From Methanobrevibacter millerae (GTDB lineage Archaea; Methanobacteriota; Methanobacteria; Methanobacteriales; Methanobacteriaceae), in assembly GCA_015063005.1 (NCBI GenBank), contig SUTF01000007.1:62001-126000 (forward strand): 64,000 nucleotides of DNA, written 5' to 3'. Shown here piece by piece: positions 25,296 to 33,809 of this stretch; the first letter of the stretch is position 1, and each line of letters begins with the position of its first letter. The notes beneath the pieces were generated by a model. The model searched no databases. It was not told the origin of the DNA and was given only the letters and a program-made list of their open reading frames with translations. A program made the translations under genes and the position numbers.

Positions 25296-25332
25296 TATAT
25301 AAAGCTTTCTATAATTTTTAGGATTACCTAAA
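25296..25332 (+). promoter_or_regulatory. Promoter and operator of the vWA gene (repeat copy C)
   Basis: TATATAAA (25296-25303) and TTTAGG-ATTA-CCTAAA (25317-25332) with the same 21-base offset as the other copies lie about 75-110 bases before the vWA gene. An additional palindrome, TTAGGTTGACCTAA, sits 36 bases upstream of this TATA box. The half-site TTAGG is like those of DtxR/IdeR-type metal regulators, but this likeness is inference only. Confidence 0.55.
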
Positions 25333-25407
25333 ACTAAAACACCAAACATATATATACTACAATTTATAAATAATTTAAACACAAGATAGTTACAAGAGGT
25401 AATGAAA

Positions 25408-25995
25408 ATGAGTAGAGAACAAATCGATATAATATTTTTACTTGACAGAAGCGGATCCATGTACGGATGTGAAAACGATACCATCGGAGGATTCAATTCC
25501 TTCATTGAAAATCAAATCAAACAGGAAGTGGATGCAAAAGTAACCACAGTTCTTTTCGACCATGGCTATGAAGTATTGTACAGAAGAAAAGACATCCATA
25601 AAATCGGAAAACTAACTCATGAAGAGTACTACGTAAGGGGATCAACTGCACTTTTGGATGCAATCGGAAAGACAATAGTTTCCATGGACAGGGAAGTCTC
25701 AAACAGGGTACTGTTTGTAATAACAACTGACGGGCTTGAAAACTCTTCAGTGGAATTTTCAAAAGACCAAATCAAAAACATGATTAGGAACCACAACTGG
25801 GAATTCATATTCCTTGGCGCAGACATTGACGCATACTCCGAAGCGTCCAAAATCGGAATCAGAATGGACAACACTGCTATTTATAAAAAGTCCTCCCGTG
25901 GAATGAACGACATGTTCAAGTCAGTTGAAAAGGCATGCATGAATGTGTCAATGGAAAAAAAATTGGATGCCTCCTGGAAAGCGGATTTGGAATAG
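25408..25995 (+). CDS. von Willebrand factor A domain protein
   Basis: A 195-residue stand-alone cytosolic vWA protein. The metal-ion-dependent adhesion site is complete: DRSGSM (residues 12-17, DxSxS), the Thr in RGSTALLDAIG (about 75-85) and the Asp in TTDGLEN (about 108-114). Such proteins resemble TerY-type or VWA chaperone-like proteins that bind partners through Mg2+. The start at ATG 25408 has GAGGT seven bases upstream; the ATG at 25402 is too close to that site. It is preceded by the triplicated promoter module. Confidence 0.85.
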   Translation: MSREQIDIIFLLDRSGSMYGCENDTIGGFNSFIENQIKQEVDAKVTTVLFDHGYEVLYRRKDIHKIGKLTHEEYYVRGSTALLDAIGKTIVSMDREVSNRVLFVITTDGLENSSVEFSKDQIKNMIRNHNWEFIFLGADIDAYSEASKIGIRMDNTAIYKKSSRGMNDMFKSVEKACMNVSMEKKLDASWKADLE

Positions 25996-26093
25996 ATTTC
26001 TATTCATCAGCCATCACCACCAACAAAAATATATAAATATCAATGTTATACAAATTAAAAACAAGAAAAGTTATTTCTTTTTTAGGTGAAATA

Positions 26094-26438
26094 ATGGCTG
26101 ATAAAAAATTATTGAAAGATTACACGAAAGAGGAAATTGCTGAATTTTCCGCTTTGGAAAAGGAAGCATATGATAAAGCAAACAAGTTAAATAAAGAATT
26201 CATCCATATCGAAAGCCTTTTAGGTGACTTGACAGAACACTGGAAAGAATACTTCATCTTCTTGGAAGACAAAAAAATCTCAAAAATCTGTGAGTTCTAC
26301 GGAGATAAGACTGCTCCTTTTGATGACGAATTGCGTGAAGTAATCGCAAACAACCTTAAGACTTCACTCAACAGCGTTCACAAGGCTGTCAACTACAACA
26401 CCAAAAAAATCGATACCGGAAGAATCAACGACAGATAA
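26094..26438 (+). CDS. Hypothetical helical protein, 114 residues
   Basis: Not recognised. A charged, mostly helical soluble protein (KDYTKEEIAEFSALEKEAYD; ESLLGDLTEHWKEYF) with no signal peptide. The start at ATG 26094 is preceded by AGGTGA. It follows the vWA gene after about 100 bases of AT-rich DNA and may have its own TATA (AATATATAAATATC, about 26027-26041). Confidence 0.62.
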   Translation: MADKKLLKDYTKEEIAEFSALEKEAYDKANKLNKEFIHIESLLGDLTEHWKEYFIFLEDKKISKICEFYGDKTAPFDDELREVIANNLKTSLNSVHKAVNYNTKKIDTGRINDR

Positions 26439-26508
26439 GTGTTATAATTAACACTTTAACTTTTTTTTTAAACAAAATTTATTAACTCTTAAATTTTATA
26501 ATATTATT

Positions 26509-27369
26509 ATGAATTCAAAATTAAGAATAGCTAAAACAATTTCAACATTCACGAATCCTCCTATTCTTTGCATACCTCTGTTTTTCTTAATATCCCTGGT
26601 ATTGTCATTGAATAATCTGTGGGATTTTCCGTTGCTTGAACTGGTCTCCCTGGTCTTTGCATCAATTCTGCCTATGGCAATCATTCTGTATTGGGCCAAA
26701 AAAAGCGGAAACGACAGGGATATATCCAACAGGCAGGACCGCTTCACGCCATTGATTGTGGGAACTGTATCCTATTTCATTGGATTTCTGCTCTGCCTGA
26801 CATTGGGACTGCATAACTTTCTAACATTTCTCTTTTTATGCTATTCGATTAACACGTTCATAGTGATGATAATAACGACAAGATGGAAGATAAGCATACA
26901 CACGACAGGATTGAGCGGACCTGTATGCGCACTGATAATACTTTTAGGACCGATTGGAGCTTTATTCGCTTTGCTCTATCCGATATTGATCTGGTCAAGG
27001 GTGACATTGAAAAAGCATACTATGGCACAGGCAATAGCCGGAGGAGTTCAGGGATTTTTCCTCACGGCAATTGAAATGTTTCTATTCATTTCAATATTCA
27101 ATCTTAATGTTGGAAACGTCTACCCATTCCTTTATGTAATAGGATTTATTCTGGCCATCATATTCACTCCGGTAGTGCTTGGAATATTAAGCTATAGAAA
27201 GATATCCAATTCGCTGATTTTCTACCTTGTAGTGATTATTGGATTCTGCTTCTTTTTGGCGGTAACTCCAATAGACGTTACACTAATCTATGTCCTTGTG
27301 ACTTTGGCTTCAATATACATCAGCTACTATGCCGGCGAACGCTTTGCATGGAATAAGATAATAATGTGA
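26509..27369 (+). CDS. Polytopic membrane protein, PAP2 phosphatase-like
   Basis: A 286-residue protein with about eight membrane segments. The motif set ISIHTTGLSGPV and IWSRVTLKKHTMAQAIAGG resembles the second and third PAP2 motifs (SGH-like and SRxxxxxH), and KKSGNDRDISNRQDRF could supply the first basic motif. Lipid-phosphate phosphatase or phosphotransferase activity is a reasonable guess, though the motifs are degenerate. The alpha/beta hydrolase and glycosyltransferase genes follow in the same direction with 4-base spacing and a 4-base overlap, so an envelope-lipid operon is plausible. The start looks leaderless. Confidence 0.7.
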   Translation: MNSKLRIAKTISTFTNPPILCIPLFFLISLVLSLNNLWDFPLLELVSLVFASILPMAIILYWAKKSGNDRDISNRQDRFTPLIVGTVSYFIGFLLCLTLGLHNFLTFLFLCYSINTFIVMIITTRWKISIHTTGLSGPVCALIILLGPIGALFALLYPILIWSRVTLKKHTMAQAIAGGVQGFFLTAIEMFLFISIFNLNVGNVYPFLYVIGFILAIIFTPVVLGILSYRKISNSLIFYLVVIIGFCFFLAVTPIDVTLIYVLVTLASIYISYYAGERFAWNKIIM

Positions 27370-27373
27370 TAGC

Positions 27374-28126
27374 ATGAATATAAATTACAGATACTTTGGC
27401 AAAGGGGATGAAACGATAGTCTTTATACATGGTCTGAGTGATGACATGACCTACTGGATGAGTCTGTCAGAACATCTTAAGGACAGTTATAAAATACTCT
27501 TATATGATATCAGGGGACATGGAGAATCCCAATTTGAATATTTCACTATTGACACGCTTGTTGAAGACTTGCATGATTTGCTTTTAAAGGAAAATATTGA
27601 AAAGGCAACACTTGTTGGATTTTCCCTTGGAGGAAATATTGCTCTTGAATTTACAATCAGATATCCCGAAATAGTTGAAAAACTGATATTGATGGCGACC
27701 TTCAGTGAATTTGACGAACAGCTCGAGTCAACATTCATTGAATTTAGAAATGCCCTTAACGTTTCTTTTGAAGAGTTCTATGATGTCATAATCAATTATG
27801 TCCTGCCGAAAGATATTATTGACAGACATCATGAAGAGCTTGAATTTATTAAGTATGAAAAGGCAAAAACGGCTAATCTGGAAGCTATTCTATGTGGAGT
27901 TGAAGCCGGATTTGACTTTAACTGTACTGACCGGCTTCAGCTAATTGATGCCGAGACATTGATACTGGCAGGACGAGATGATGAAATAGTAAGCATCAAT
28001 ATTTTAAAAATTCTGAATGATAATATCAAAAACTCCAATTTGATTGTTTTTGATGATACGAAGCACAATCTGCTTATTGGAGGAAACATTGAAGAAATCT
28101 TGGGATTGATGAGGAAGTTCATATGA
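27374..28126 (+). CDS. Alpha/beta hydrolase
   Basis: A 250-residue hydrolase of the alpha/beta fold. The oxyanion strand FIHGLSDDMTYW (17-28), the nucleophile elbow LVGFSLGGNIAL (Ser about 84), the acid Asp in LAGRDDEIVS and the His in DTKHNLLIGG form a complete catalytic triad. An ester or thioester substrate is expected; none can be named. It lies 4 bases after the PAP2-like gene, and its stop overlaps the start of the glycosyltransferase. Confidence 0.88.
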   Translation: MNINYRYFGKGDETIVFIHGLSDDMTYWMSLSEHLKDSYKILLYDIRGHGESQFEYFTIDTLVEDLHDLLLKENIEKATLVGFSLGGNIALEFTIRYPEIVEKLILMATFSEFDEQLESTFIEFRNALNVSFEEFYDVIINYVLPKDIIDRHHEELEFIKYEKAKTANLEAILCGVEAGFDFNCTDRLQLIDAETLILAGRDDEIVSINILKILNDNIKNSNLIVFDDTKHNLLIGGNIEEILGLMRKFI

Positions 28127-29103
28127 AGATTTCTGTAATCCTGACAGCATACAATGAGGAAAAATATATTGCAAAGGCAATTGAAAGCGTTTTGTCACAG
28201 ACATTAACAGATTTGGAGCTGATTGTCGTAAATGACGGCTCAACCGACAATACCCTGAACATAATAAATTCATTCGACGATTCCAGAATAAAGGTAATTT
28301 CTCATGACAACATCGGTCCGGGTGCATCAAGAAACAGGGCCATGAAAATAGCTGAAGGAGAATACGTTGCATTCATAGACGGCGATGACTGGTTCAGTCC
28401 CGATGCTCTTGAGGAGTCTTTCAATCAGGCAAAGCTATATGATGCAGACATTACAATGTATCAGATGATAAACTATGACGATGAGACCGGAAGAATCTAT
28501 GAAAACGACTGGTTTGATTTAGTTTCATTTGACGAGTCATTCGACGGCAGGGCATTTCACCCAAGCGAATGTCATGACTTTCTCTTTGACCTGTCCGTTG
28601 GGGTGTGTCAAAAGATATATAAAAACTCATTTCTTAAGGATTCGGGAGTTCTCTTTCCTGAAGGAATATTTTTCGAGGACATGCCGTTTTTCTTTGAGAT
28701 ATTTTTGAAGGCCGAAAGAATTTCAATTATCCGCAGGCATTTCTACTACAGGCGCAAGCATTCCAAATCAATAACGAATGTGGTTGACTGCAAGTTTCTT
28801 GATACCGTTCCGGCAGGTCGTGAGCTGATGAGGCGTTTTGTTGAAAACGGATTTTATGATGACTATAAGTATGATATGATTGCCTATAAGATAAACGGTC
28901 CACGCCTTGCTTTGTCTGACATTGTTGATAAGTGTAAAAGCGATTTGTTTGATTTGATTCATGAGGACTATCTAGAAATCAGGGATTCGATTTATTATGA
29001 TGACTTTTTGAATGAACTTGGTCCTGTGAAAAGAAAGTTCTTTTTGGATATCATTGAAGCCTCAAGTTATGATGAGTATTTGCTTAATTTATCGACTAAT
29101 TAA
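28123..29103 (+). CDS. Glycosyltransferase family 2
   Basis: A 326-residue inverting GT-A glycosyltransferase. ISVILTAYNEEKYIAKAIES is the nucleotide-sugar-binding start, VVNDGSTDNT the second motif and FIDGDDWFSPDALEE holds the metal-binding DxD (about 84-86). The C-terminal half (FFEDMPFFFEIFLKAERIS, YRRKHSKSI) is typical of surface glycan transferases. It probably adds sugars to a lipid- or cell-wall-linked glycan. ATG overlaps the stop of the hydrolase gene (ATGA), showing translational coupling. Confidence 0.9.
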   Translation: MKISVILTAYNEEKYIAKAIESVLSQTLTDLELIVVNDGSTDNTLNIINSFDDSRIKVISHDNIGPGASRNRAMKIAEGEYVAFIDGDDWFSPDALEESFNQAKLYDADITMYQMINYDDETGRIYENDWFDLVSFDESFDGRAFHPSECHDFLFDLSVGVCQKIYKNSFLKDSGVLFPEGIFFEDMPFFFEIFLKAERISIIRRHFYYRRKHSKSITNVVDCKFLDTVPAGRELMRRFVENGFYDDYKYDMIAYKINGPRLALSDIVDKCKSDLFDLIHEDYLEIRDSIYYDDFLNELGPVKRKFFLDIIEASSYDEYLLNLSTN

Positions 29104-29232
29104 ATTAATTTAATTTTATAAACTATATGTTTAATGATAGCTATTTTTAATTTAATTAGTTTTATTTATATAAATTTCTTTTTGCATTTGATTTGCCTAC
29201 ATCATATTATTTAATTATATGATATTTTAAAT

Positions 29233-29275
29233 TGTTGCATGTGCAATAGTTGTTGGTGCAACAGTTTTATATACT
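29233..29275 (+). promoter_or_regulatory. Operator-like palindromes and TATA box of the MarR-MATE operon
   Basis: TTGCA-TG-TGCAA (29235-29246) is a short palindrome lying within a wider repeat, TGTTGCA (29233-29239) / TGCAACA (29257-29263). A TATA-like GTTTTATATACT follows directly (29264-29275). MarR-family regulators usually bind such palindromes in their own promoter, so this is the likely autoregulatory site. Confidence 0.55.
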
Positions 29276-29336
29276 AGTACTTACCAATGATTAACTATCA
29301 ATAATTTTTCTAAAAAAATTGAAATGAAGGTAAACT

Positions 29337-29807
29337 ATGTCATATTGCGATTTAGAAAAAGTTGATGTTAATGAAATGCCTGTTGGTAAGTTGATTGCAA
29401 TTCTTGCAAGGGCTCAGGCAACATATTTCAATCATATGCTGTCTGAAATCGGGATTAACGACCCTCAGCTCCATATACTCTTTGAAATAAATAAGGATTC
29501 CAAAATTAACCAGGACAAGATTGCTTCAAGATGCAATACAAATAAGGGTGCGGTTGCAAGGTCCATTAAAAAGCTTGAGGAAAATGGGCTCGTAACAAGA
29601 ACAATAGACGAAAACAACAGAAGGCAAAATATCATCACATTGACGCAAAAAGGTAGCCAAACTTTAGACAAGGCAATAGGAATGCTTGATGAACTGGAAA
29701 GTTATCTTTTTGAAGATGATAATGAAAAACAAGCTTTACAAATAATATTAAGAGATTTATCAATAAAAGTAATGAAATTAAACGATGATAGGTTCGGGAA
29801 AAAATGA
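29337..29807 (+). CDS. MarR family transcriptional regulator
   Basis: A 156-residue winged-helix dimer of the MarR family. The DNA-binding part covers about 55-110 (NQDKIASRCNTNKGAVARSI, the recognition helix, then the wing TIDENNRRQNIITLTQKG). The N- and C-terminal helices form the dimer. Its stop overlaps the ATG of the MATE transporter by 4 bases; this is the classic arrangement of a ligand-sensing repressor with the efflux pump it controls. Palindromes sit upstream of the TATA box. Confidence 0.92.
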   Translation: MSYCDLEKVDVNEMPVGKLIAILARAQATYFNHMLSEIGINDPQLHILFEINKDSKINQDKIASRCNTNKGAVARSIKKLEENGLVTRTIDENNRRQNIITLTQKGSQTLDKAIGMLDELESYLFEDDNEKQALQIILRDLSIKVMKLNDDRFGKK

Positions 29808-31171
29808 GTGACAAAAACAAAAACATTCAAATGATTACGGGAGATCCGAAAAAGGCGATAGTCAAGTTAAGTATCCCAATGATGATTTCCATGCTTTTAA
29901 TCATGCTGTACAATATCGCTGACAGCATATGGGTTGCAGGGCTGGGTGCAGATGCCCTTGCAGCTATCGGATTCATCACTCCATTATTCATGGTATTGGT
30001 GGGATTGGGAAACGGAATAGGTGCAGGCGCAAACTCATTGATTGCACGTTACATTGGAGCTAAAGACCATGACCAGGCAAACAATGCAGGTCTTCATGCG
30101 ATTTTATTGTGTATAGTTGTTTCATTGATATTCACAGTTTTGATGCTTGTATTCATGAGACAGATTCTTGAATTGATGGGTGCCGGCAGCACAATAGATT
30201 ATGCTCTCGGATATGGTTACATCATATTCGGCGCATTGATAATCTTTGTATATTCCGGTGTGGCATCTGCAATTTTCAGGTCAGAAGGAGACATGAGAAG
30301 GGCAACAATTGCAATTGCGGTAACTGCCGTAATGAACATCATATTGGATCCTTTATTCATCTACGTTTTGAATATGGGAATCACCGGAGCTGCATGGGCA
30401 ACGGTATTTTCAGCAACATTGTCCTGTCTTGTAATGAGCTATTGGATATGGGGTAAAAAGGATTTATTCCTTGATTTGTCCCCTAAAAATTTCCATTTTG
30501 AAGGCCAGATGATTATAGACGAGCTTCAGGTTGCAATTCCTTCAACACTGGAAAACATCATATTTTCACTTTTGGCAATTATGATTAACGGAATGCTTGT
30601 GATTGTTGCAGGAACAACTGCAGTGGCAGTATATACTGCATCAATGAGGATTGTTCAGCTTGCTATGATTCCATTGATAGGTATAGGAACGGCAGTACTG
30701 ACCGTGGCCGGAGTTGCATATGGTGCACGTAACTATGAAAATCTGAAAACTGCACACAGCTATTCAATCAAGCTGGGTTTTGTTCTGTCAATTGCATTGG
30801 GTGCGGTAATGTTCATATTCTCATCACAAATTGCAGCAATGTTTTCATATACTGCAGCAAGTGCGGACATGGCTCCTCAAATCGCTACAGCATTGTCAGT
30901 ATTGAGCCTTTTCGTTCTGGCAATTCCTCATGGTATGATGTCATCAATGGTTTTCCAGGGTGTTGGTAAGGGTGTAAACTCACTGATCATTACTCTGCTT
31001 CGGTCATTGATTCTTGAAACCGTATGTGCATACATATTCTGCTTTATCTTCGGATGGGGGCTTGTAGGAATATATTCTGGTGTGATTGTAGGATGTTTCC
31101 TCGGAGGAACGTTCGGTTACATATGGGCTAAAATATTCATCAAAAGATTCGGTGAAAGCTTACATGCGTAG
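29804..31171 (+). CDS. MATE family multidrug/metabolite efflux transporter
   Basis: A 455-residue, 12-segment membrane transporter of the MATE family (Na+- or H+-coupled export of organic compounds). Two six-helix halves are visible; the first has GDPKKAIVKLSIPMMISMLL and ADSIWVAGLGADALAAIGF, and the second begins at about 240 (LQVAIPSTLENIIFSLLAIM). The gene starts inside the stop of the MarR regulator gene. Its substrate is presumably linked to the signal that MarR senses. Confidence 0.93.
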   Translation: MSDKNKNIQMITGDPKKAIVKLSIPMMISMLLIMLYNIADSIWVAGLGADALAAIGFITPLFMVLVGLGNGIGAGANSLIARYIGAKDHDQANNAGLHAILLCIVVSLIFTVLMLVFMRQILELMGAGSTIDYALGYGYIIFGALIIFVYSGVASAIFRSEGDMRRATIAIAVTAVMNIILDPLFIYVLNMGITGAAWATVFSATLSCLVMSYWIWGKKDLFLDLSPKNFHFEGQMIIDELQVAIPSTLENIIFSLLAIMINGMLVIVAGTTAVAVYTASMRIVQLAMIPLIGIGTAVLTVAGVAYGARNYENLKTAHSYSIKLGFVLSIALGAVMFIFSSQIAAMFSYTAASADMAPQIATALSVLSLFVLAIPHGMMSSMVFQGVGKGVNSLIITLLRSLILETVCAYIFCFIFGWGLVGIYSGVIVGCFLGGTFGYIWAKIFIKRFGESLHA

Positions 31172-31193
31172 GCTTTTGCTTTGCTTATTTTTT

Positions 31194-31745
31194 TTAAAAT
31201 CCTAAAAGAATTTTTGCACCGATTAAAATTAGAATGACACCACCAAGTATCTGGAAGCGTCCGCCAAAGTAATTTCCTATTTTTTTGCCCAGAAATATTC
31301 CGGCAACAGTAAAGAGAAATGCCACAATTCCGATTATGGCTGACGGCAACAGTATATCTTCGCCAAGGATTGCGTATGTCATTCCCACTGCAAGGGCATC
31401 GATGCTTGTTGCAATGGCTAGAATGAAGACTTCCCTGAAGCTGAAGCTGTCGGTTATTTCATCTTCATCCCCAAGGCTTTCCCTGATCATGTTAAGTCCT
31501 ATGGCCAAAAGAAGTATGAATGCCACGATTGATGCAACTGAAACGATAAATCTGGAGATGACTCCTCCAATGTAGTATCCTATTATGGGCATCATGAACT
31601 GAAAAAATCCGAAAAAAAGTCCATAGTAAAGTATCTGATTTTTAGTCAGGTTCTTTTGGGTAAATCCTTTTGTGAGCGATACGCTGAATGCATCCATTGC
31701 AAGTGCGATTGCTATTAGTAATGTTGAAATTATTTGAAATGCCAT
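31194..31745 (-). CDS. mntP: Manganese efflux pump MntP family protein
   Basis: A 183-residue six-segment membrane protein of the MntP (DUF204) family that exports Mn2+. The two repeats each carry a conserved acidic motif, ALAMDAFSVSLTKGF (residues 15-29) and ATSIDALAVGMTYA (about 111-124), the predicted metal-binding Asp residues. A Mn-sensing riboswitch (yybP-ykoY) was looked for upstream and not seen. It converges on the MATE gene with a 22-base gap. Confidence 0.92.
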   Translation of the reverse strand: MAFQIISTLLIAIALAMDAFSVSLTKGFTQKNLTKNQILYYGLFFGFFQFMMPIIGYYIGGVISRFIVSVASIVAFILLLAIGLNMIRESLGDEDEITDSFSFREVFILAIATSIDALAVGMTYAILGEDILLPSAIIGIVAFLFTVAGIFLGKKIGNYFGGRFQILGGVILILIGAKILLGF

Positions 31746-32145
31746 TACTAATATTATTTGTTCAGATTTTATTTAAAATTAGTGGTGTTTTATTTTTTTG
31801 ATAAAATTTATTCTTCAATTATTTATTTGGGATAATAATTCTATAAAATATTATTTTTCATGTTGATTTTATGTTTTCTGTTTATTATACAATATATTTT
31901 TTCAGTTTTTGTCGTTCATGAAATATGGGTGATTTGTGTTTTTTCCTATATTGATGCATTTATATTGATTATTTTTTTATTTTGAAAAAGTATTACTTTT
32001 TTATTTGTGATATAAAACGTAAAATTTATTTTTTAAAAAATTTTTAAATATTTAAAATTGTTTTTTTGTCTGAAATAAACCCCATTAATGCATTATTTTA
32101 TATATTATAAACATCATATCTATTTGTAATAGTGAAGGAGATAAT
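31746..32145. other. AT-rich spacer with divergent promoters
   Basis: 400 bases with no reading frame or RNA gene that I can see. The right end carries a TATA-like TTTTATATATTATAAAC (about 32096-32112) and a Shine-Dalgarno GAAGGAG for the DUF11 gene at 32146. The rest is T/A-rich without notable repeats. Confidence 0.4.
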
Positions 32146-33042
32146 ATGAATTCGAAATTTATATTATTATCGTTTGCTTTAATATTCTCCACGTTGTTCT
32201 TAATTGGAGGGGTTTCGGCTAAGGACAATGTAACTATCTTAAGCGATAATAATTTGGATAATGATGTATTAAACCTCGAATTAAATCAAAATTATACTCC
32301 AGATTCTATTAATAAAGGTCAATTATTCGATTTGTATTTAAGTGTTAAAAATAAGGGGTCTGACCCATATCATAACTTAACTATACTTTATAATTTACCT
32401 AAAGGGTTAGAATTGGTTCTCTGGCCTGATGAATACTCCAATAACTCAACATGGAATATTGATACTCTCTATCCTGGTGAAACCAATACTTTAACATTGG
32501 TCTGTTTGCCTATGTATTCAAATTATACTTACGAATTAACCGCAAGTATAGAACCTGAGTTGGATACAATGGAGGTACAAACTAATCCATTAGCTGATCT
32601 TTCTGTCAGCGTTGATTATATTGTTGGTGACGGTATTATTAAGTGGTTTGTTAATGTTTTGAATAATGGTCCAGATTATGCAACGAATAGTGTAGCTAAT
32701 AATTTGCCTACGGACTTAGGGATTATATCATATAATTTAACAAAAGGAAGTTTGTTCAATAACCAATGGTTTATTGGAGATTTGGCTAGTGGTGAAGCCC
32801 AAACGTTGACATTGATTACAAACTTCGCTGATGGCTATACATATGATATTAGTGTAACGAGCGATACTGCAAGTGAAGATTTATCAAATCAAACTGCGTC
32901 AGGAACAGTTAAATTAAATGATACTGAAAAGGATGTTCCAGTTTTCGAGGAAATCCTTGATTCAAGAGCAACTGCTAATCCGATAGTGCTTTTATTACTT
33001 GCAGTAATTTTTGTTCCAGGTTTAATATTTAAAAAAGATTAA
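32146..33042 (+). CDS. Secreted DUF11-repeat surface protein with C-terminal anchor
   Basis: A 298-residue exported protein. Signal peptide 1-25 (ending GGVSAKD). Two DUF11/CARDB-like beta domains follow, about 45-140 and 150-255, with matching phrases NKGSDPYHNLTI / NNGPDYATNSVA and TLYPGETNTLTL / DLASGEAQTLTL. The C-terminus TANPIVLLLLAVIFVPG then KKD is a tripartite signal (NPI, hydrophobic stretch, basic end) shared with the adhesin at 54196. Many NxT/S sequons suggest glycosylation. It is a likely adhesin-like cell-surface protein. Confidence 0.82.
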   Translation: MNSKFILLSFALIFSTLFLIGGVSAKDNVTILSDNNLDNDVLNLELNQNYTPDSINKGQLFDLYLSVKNKGSDPYHNLTILYNLPKGLELVLWPDEYSNNSTWNIDTLYPGETNTLTLVCLPMYSNYTYELTASIEPELDTMEVQTNPLADLSVSVDYIVGDGIIKWFVNVLNNGPDYATNSVANNLPTDLGIISYNLTKGSLFNNQWFIGDLASGEAQTLTLITNFADGYTYDISVTSDTASEDLSNQTASGTVKLNDTEKDVPVFEEILDSRATANPIVLLLLAVIFVPGLIFKKD

Positions 33043-33069
33043 ATAATTATAAGAATAATACTTTTAATT

Positions 33070-33426
33070 ATGAAAAAAATCTGGATTTTATTTTTTATTT
33101 TATTTTTATGCATGAATGTGAGTTTTGCTTTTTCTTTTAATGATAATGATAATCCATTAGCCGACAGATTCAAATACTCTTTTAATTCAACTGATTTAGT
33201 TAAAGACCATCAAAACTCCAGCCAGTATAGCGTTCAAATCCTGGAAAATGGAAAGCATATAGGTGCAGGTGAAAACGTTAGCTTTTTGGTAAATGGGGTT
33301 AATTATACCAGAACAACAGACGTAAACGGCATTGCAACATTGAACATTAACCTTGAACCTGGAAACTACATAGTTTACTGCGAATACAAGTCATGCAAAA
33401 ACTACAACAACATAATGGTGCTATAG
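33070..33426 (+). CDS. Secreted single Ig-like domain protein
   Basis: A 118-residue exported protein with signal peptide 1-21. The rest is one Ig-like domain of the kind repeated in Methanobrevibacter adhesins: VSFLVNGVNYTRTTDVNG and LNINLEPGNYIV. The same pattern occurs three times at the end of the protease-adhesin at 57794. A free single module with no membrane anchor is unusual and may be released or bind another surface protein. It is 27 bases after the DUF11 gene. Confidence 0.78.
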   Translation: MKKIWILFFILFLCMNVSFAFSFNDNDNPLADRFKYSFNSTDLVKDHQNSSQYSVQILENGKHIGAGENVSFLVNGVNYTRTTDVNGIATLNINLEPGNYIVYCEYKSCKNYNNIMVL

Positions 33427-33434
33427 TGATTTAA

Positions 33435-33767
33435 ATGCAAAGTGAAATCAATCCCATAAAATCAGATTCAATGGAGATAGACTGCCAAAGGATTTATGAC
33501 AGTATAATCGCATGCCAGAGGGAGTTTGACGGAAATCCGGAATTTGAAGAATGCCTTTCAGAAACATTGGATGAGATAGAAACTCTTTTATATGCCGTCA
33601 ATGATATAAATCTCTTTCCCGAAATGATTGATATTATCTACAGGTTCAAGTATCGGCTGAGGGAATTGGAAGGCCAGATGAAATTCATCGATGATGAAAG
33701 GATACTGCTTTCTAAAAATATGAACTATATTTTGGATGAAATGGCAAAATTCAAAGAAATAATTTAA
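33435..33767 (+). CDS. Hypothetical helical protein, 110 residues
   Basis: Not recognised. An acidic, fully helical soluble protein with Leu/Glu heptad-like spacing (FEECLSETLDEIETLLYAVN; YRLRELEGQMKFI). It has no signal peptide, in contrast to the two exported proteins before it. The gap to the upstream gene is 8 bases, so it is probably co-transcribed. The function is unknown. Confidence 0.62.
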   Translation: MQSEINPIKSDSMEIDCQRIYDSIIACQREFDGNPEFEECLSETLDEIETLLYAVNDINLFPEMIDIIYRFKYRLRELEGQMKFIDDERILLSKNMNYILDEMAKFKEII

Positions 33768-33809
33768 ATGTAATTAAGATTATATTATATTTTATAGGAG
33801 TTTTAGAAG

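Larger units (their letters stand above)
25069..25332. repeat. Regulatory module repeat, copy C
   Basis: Third copy: AAAATAAGAGATAAT (25069-25083), perfect 9-bp hairpin AGGCGTTTT/AAAACGCCT (25086-25094/25102-25110), inverted repeat ATGAATTAG/CTAATTCAT (25156-25164/25180-25188), TATTAGT/ACTAATA (25207-25213/25219-25225), TATATAAA (25296-25303) and TTTAGG-ATTA-CCTAAA (25317-25332). It carries one extra palindrome, TTAGGTTGACCTAA (25247-25260), that the other copies lack. About 130 bases of unique DNA separate it from copy B. Confidence 0.87.

Noticed and set aside
24350-25332. The three-copy module as a CRISPR array
   Set aside because: Units are about 260 bases, only three, contain internal hairpins and TATA boxes, and the spacers differ in length (about 70 and 130 bases).
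31746-32145. Manganese riboswitch (yybP-ykoY) for mntP
   Set aside because: The upstream sequence on the minus strand is AT-rich and lacks the conserved GGGGAGUA-like loops of this class.
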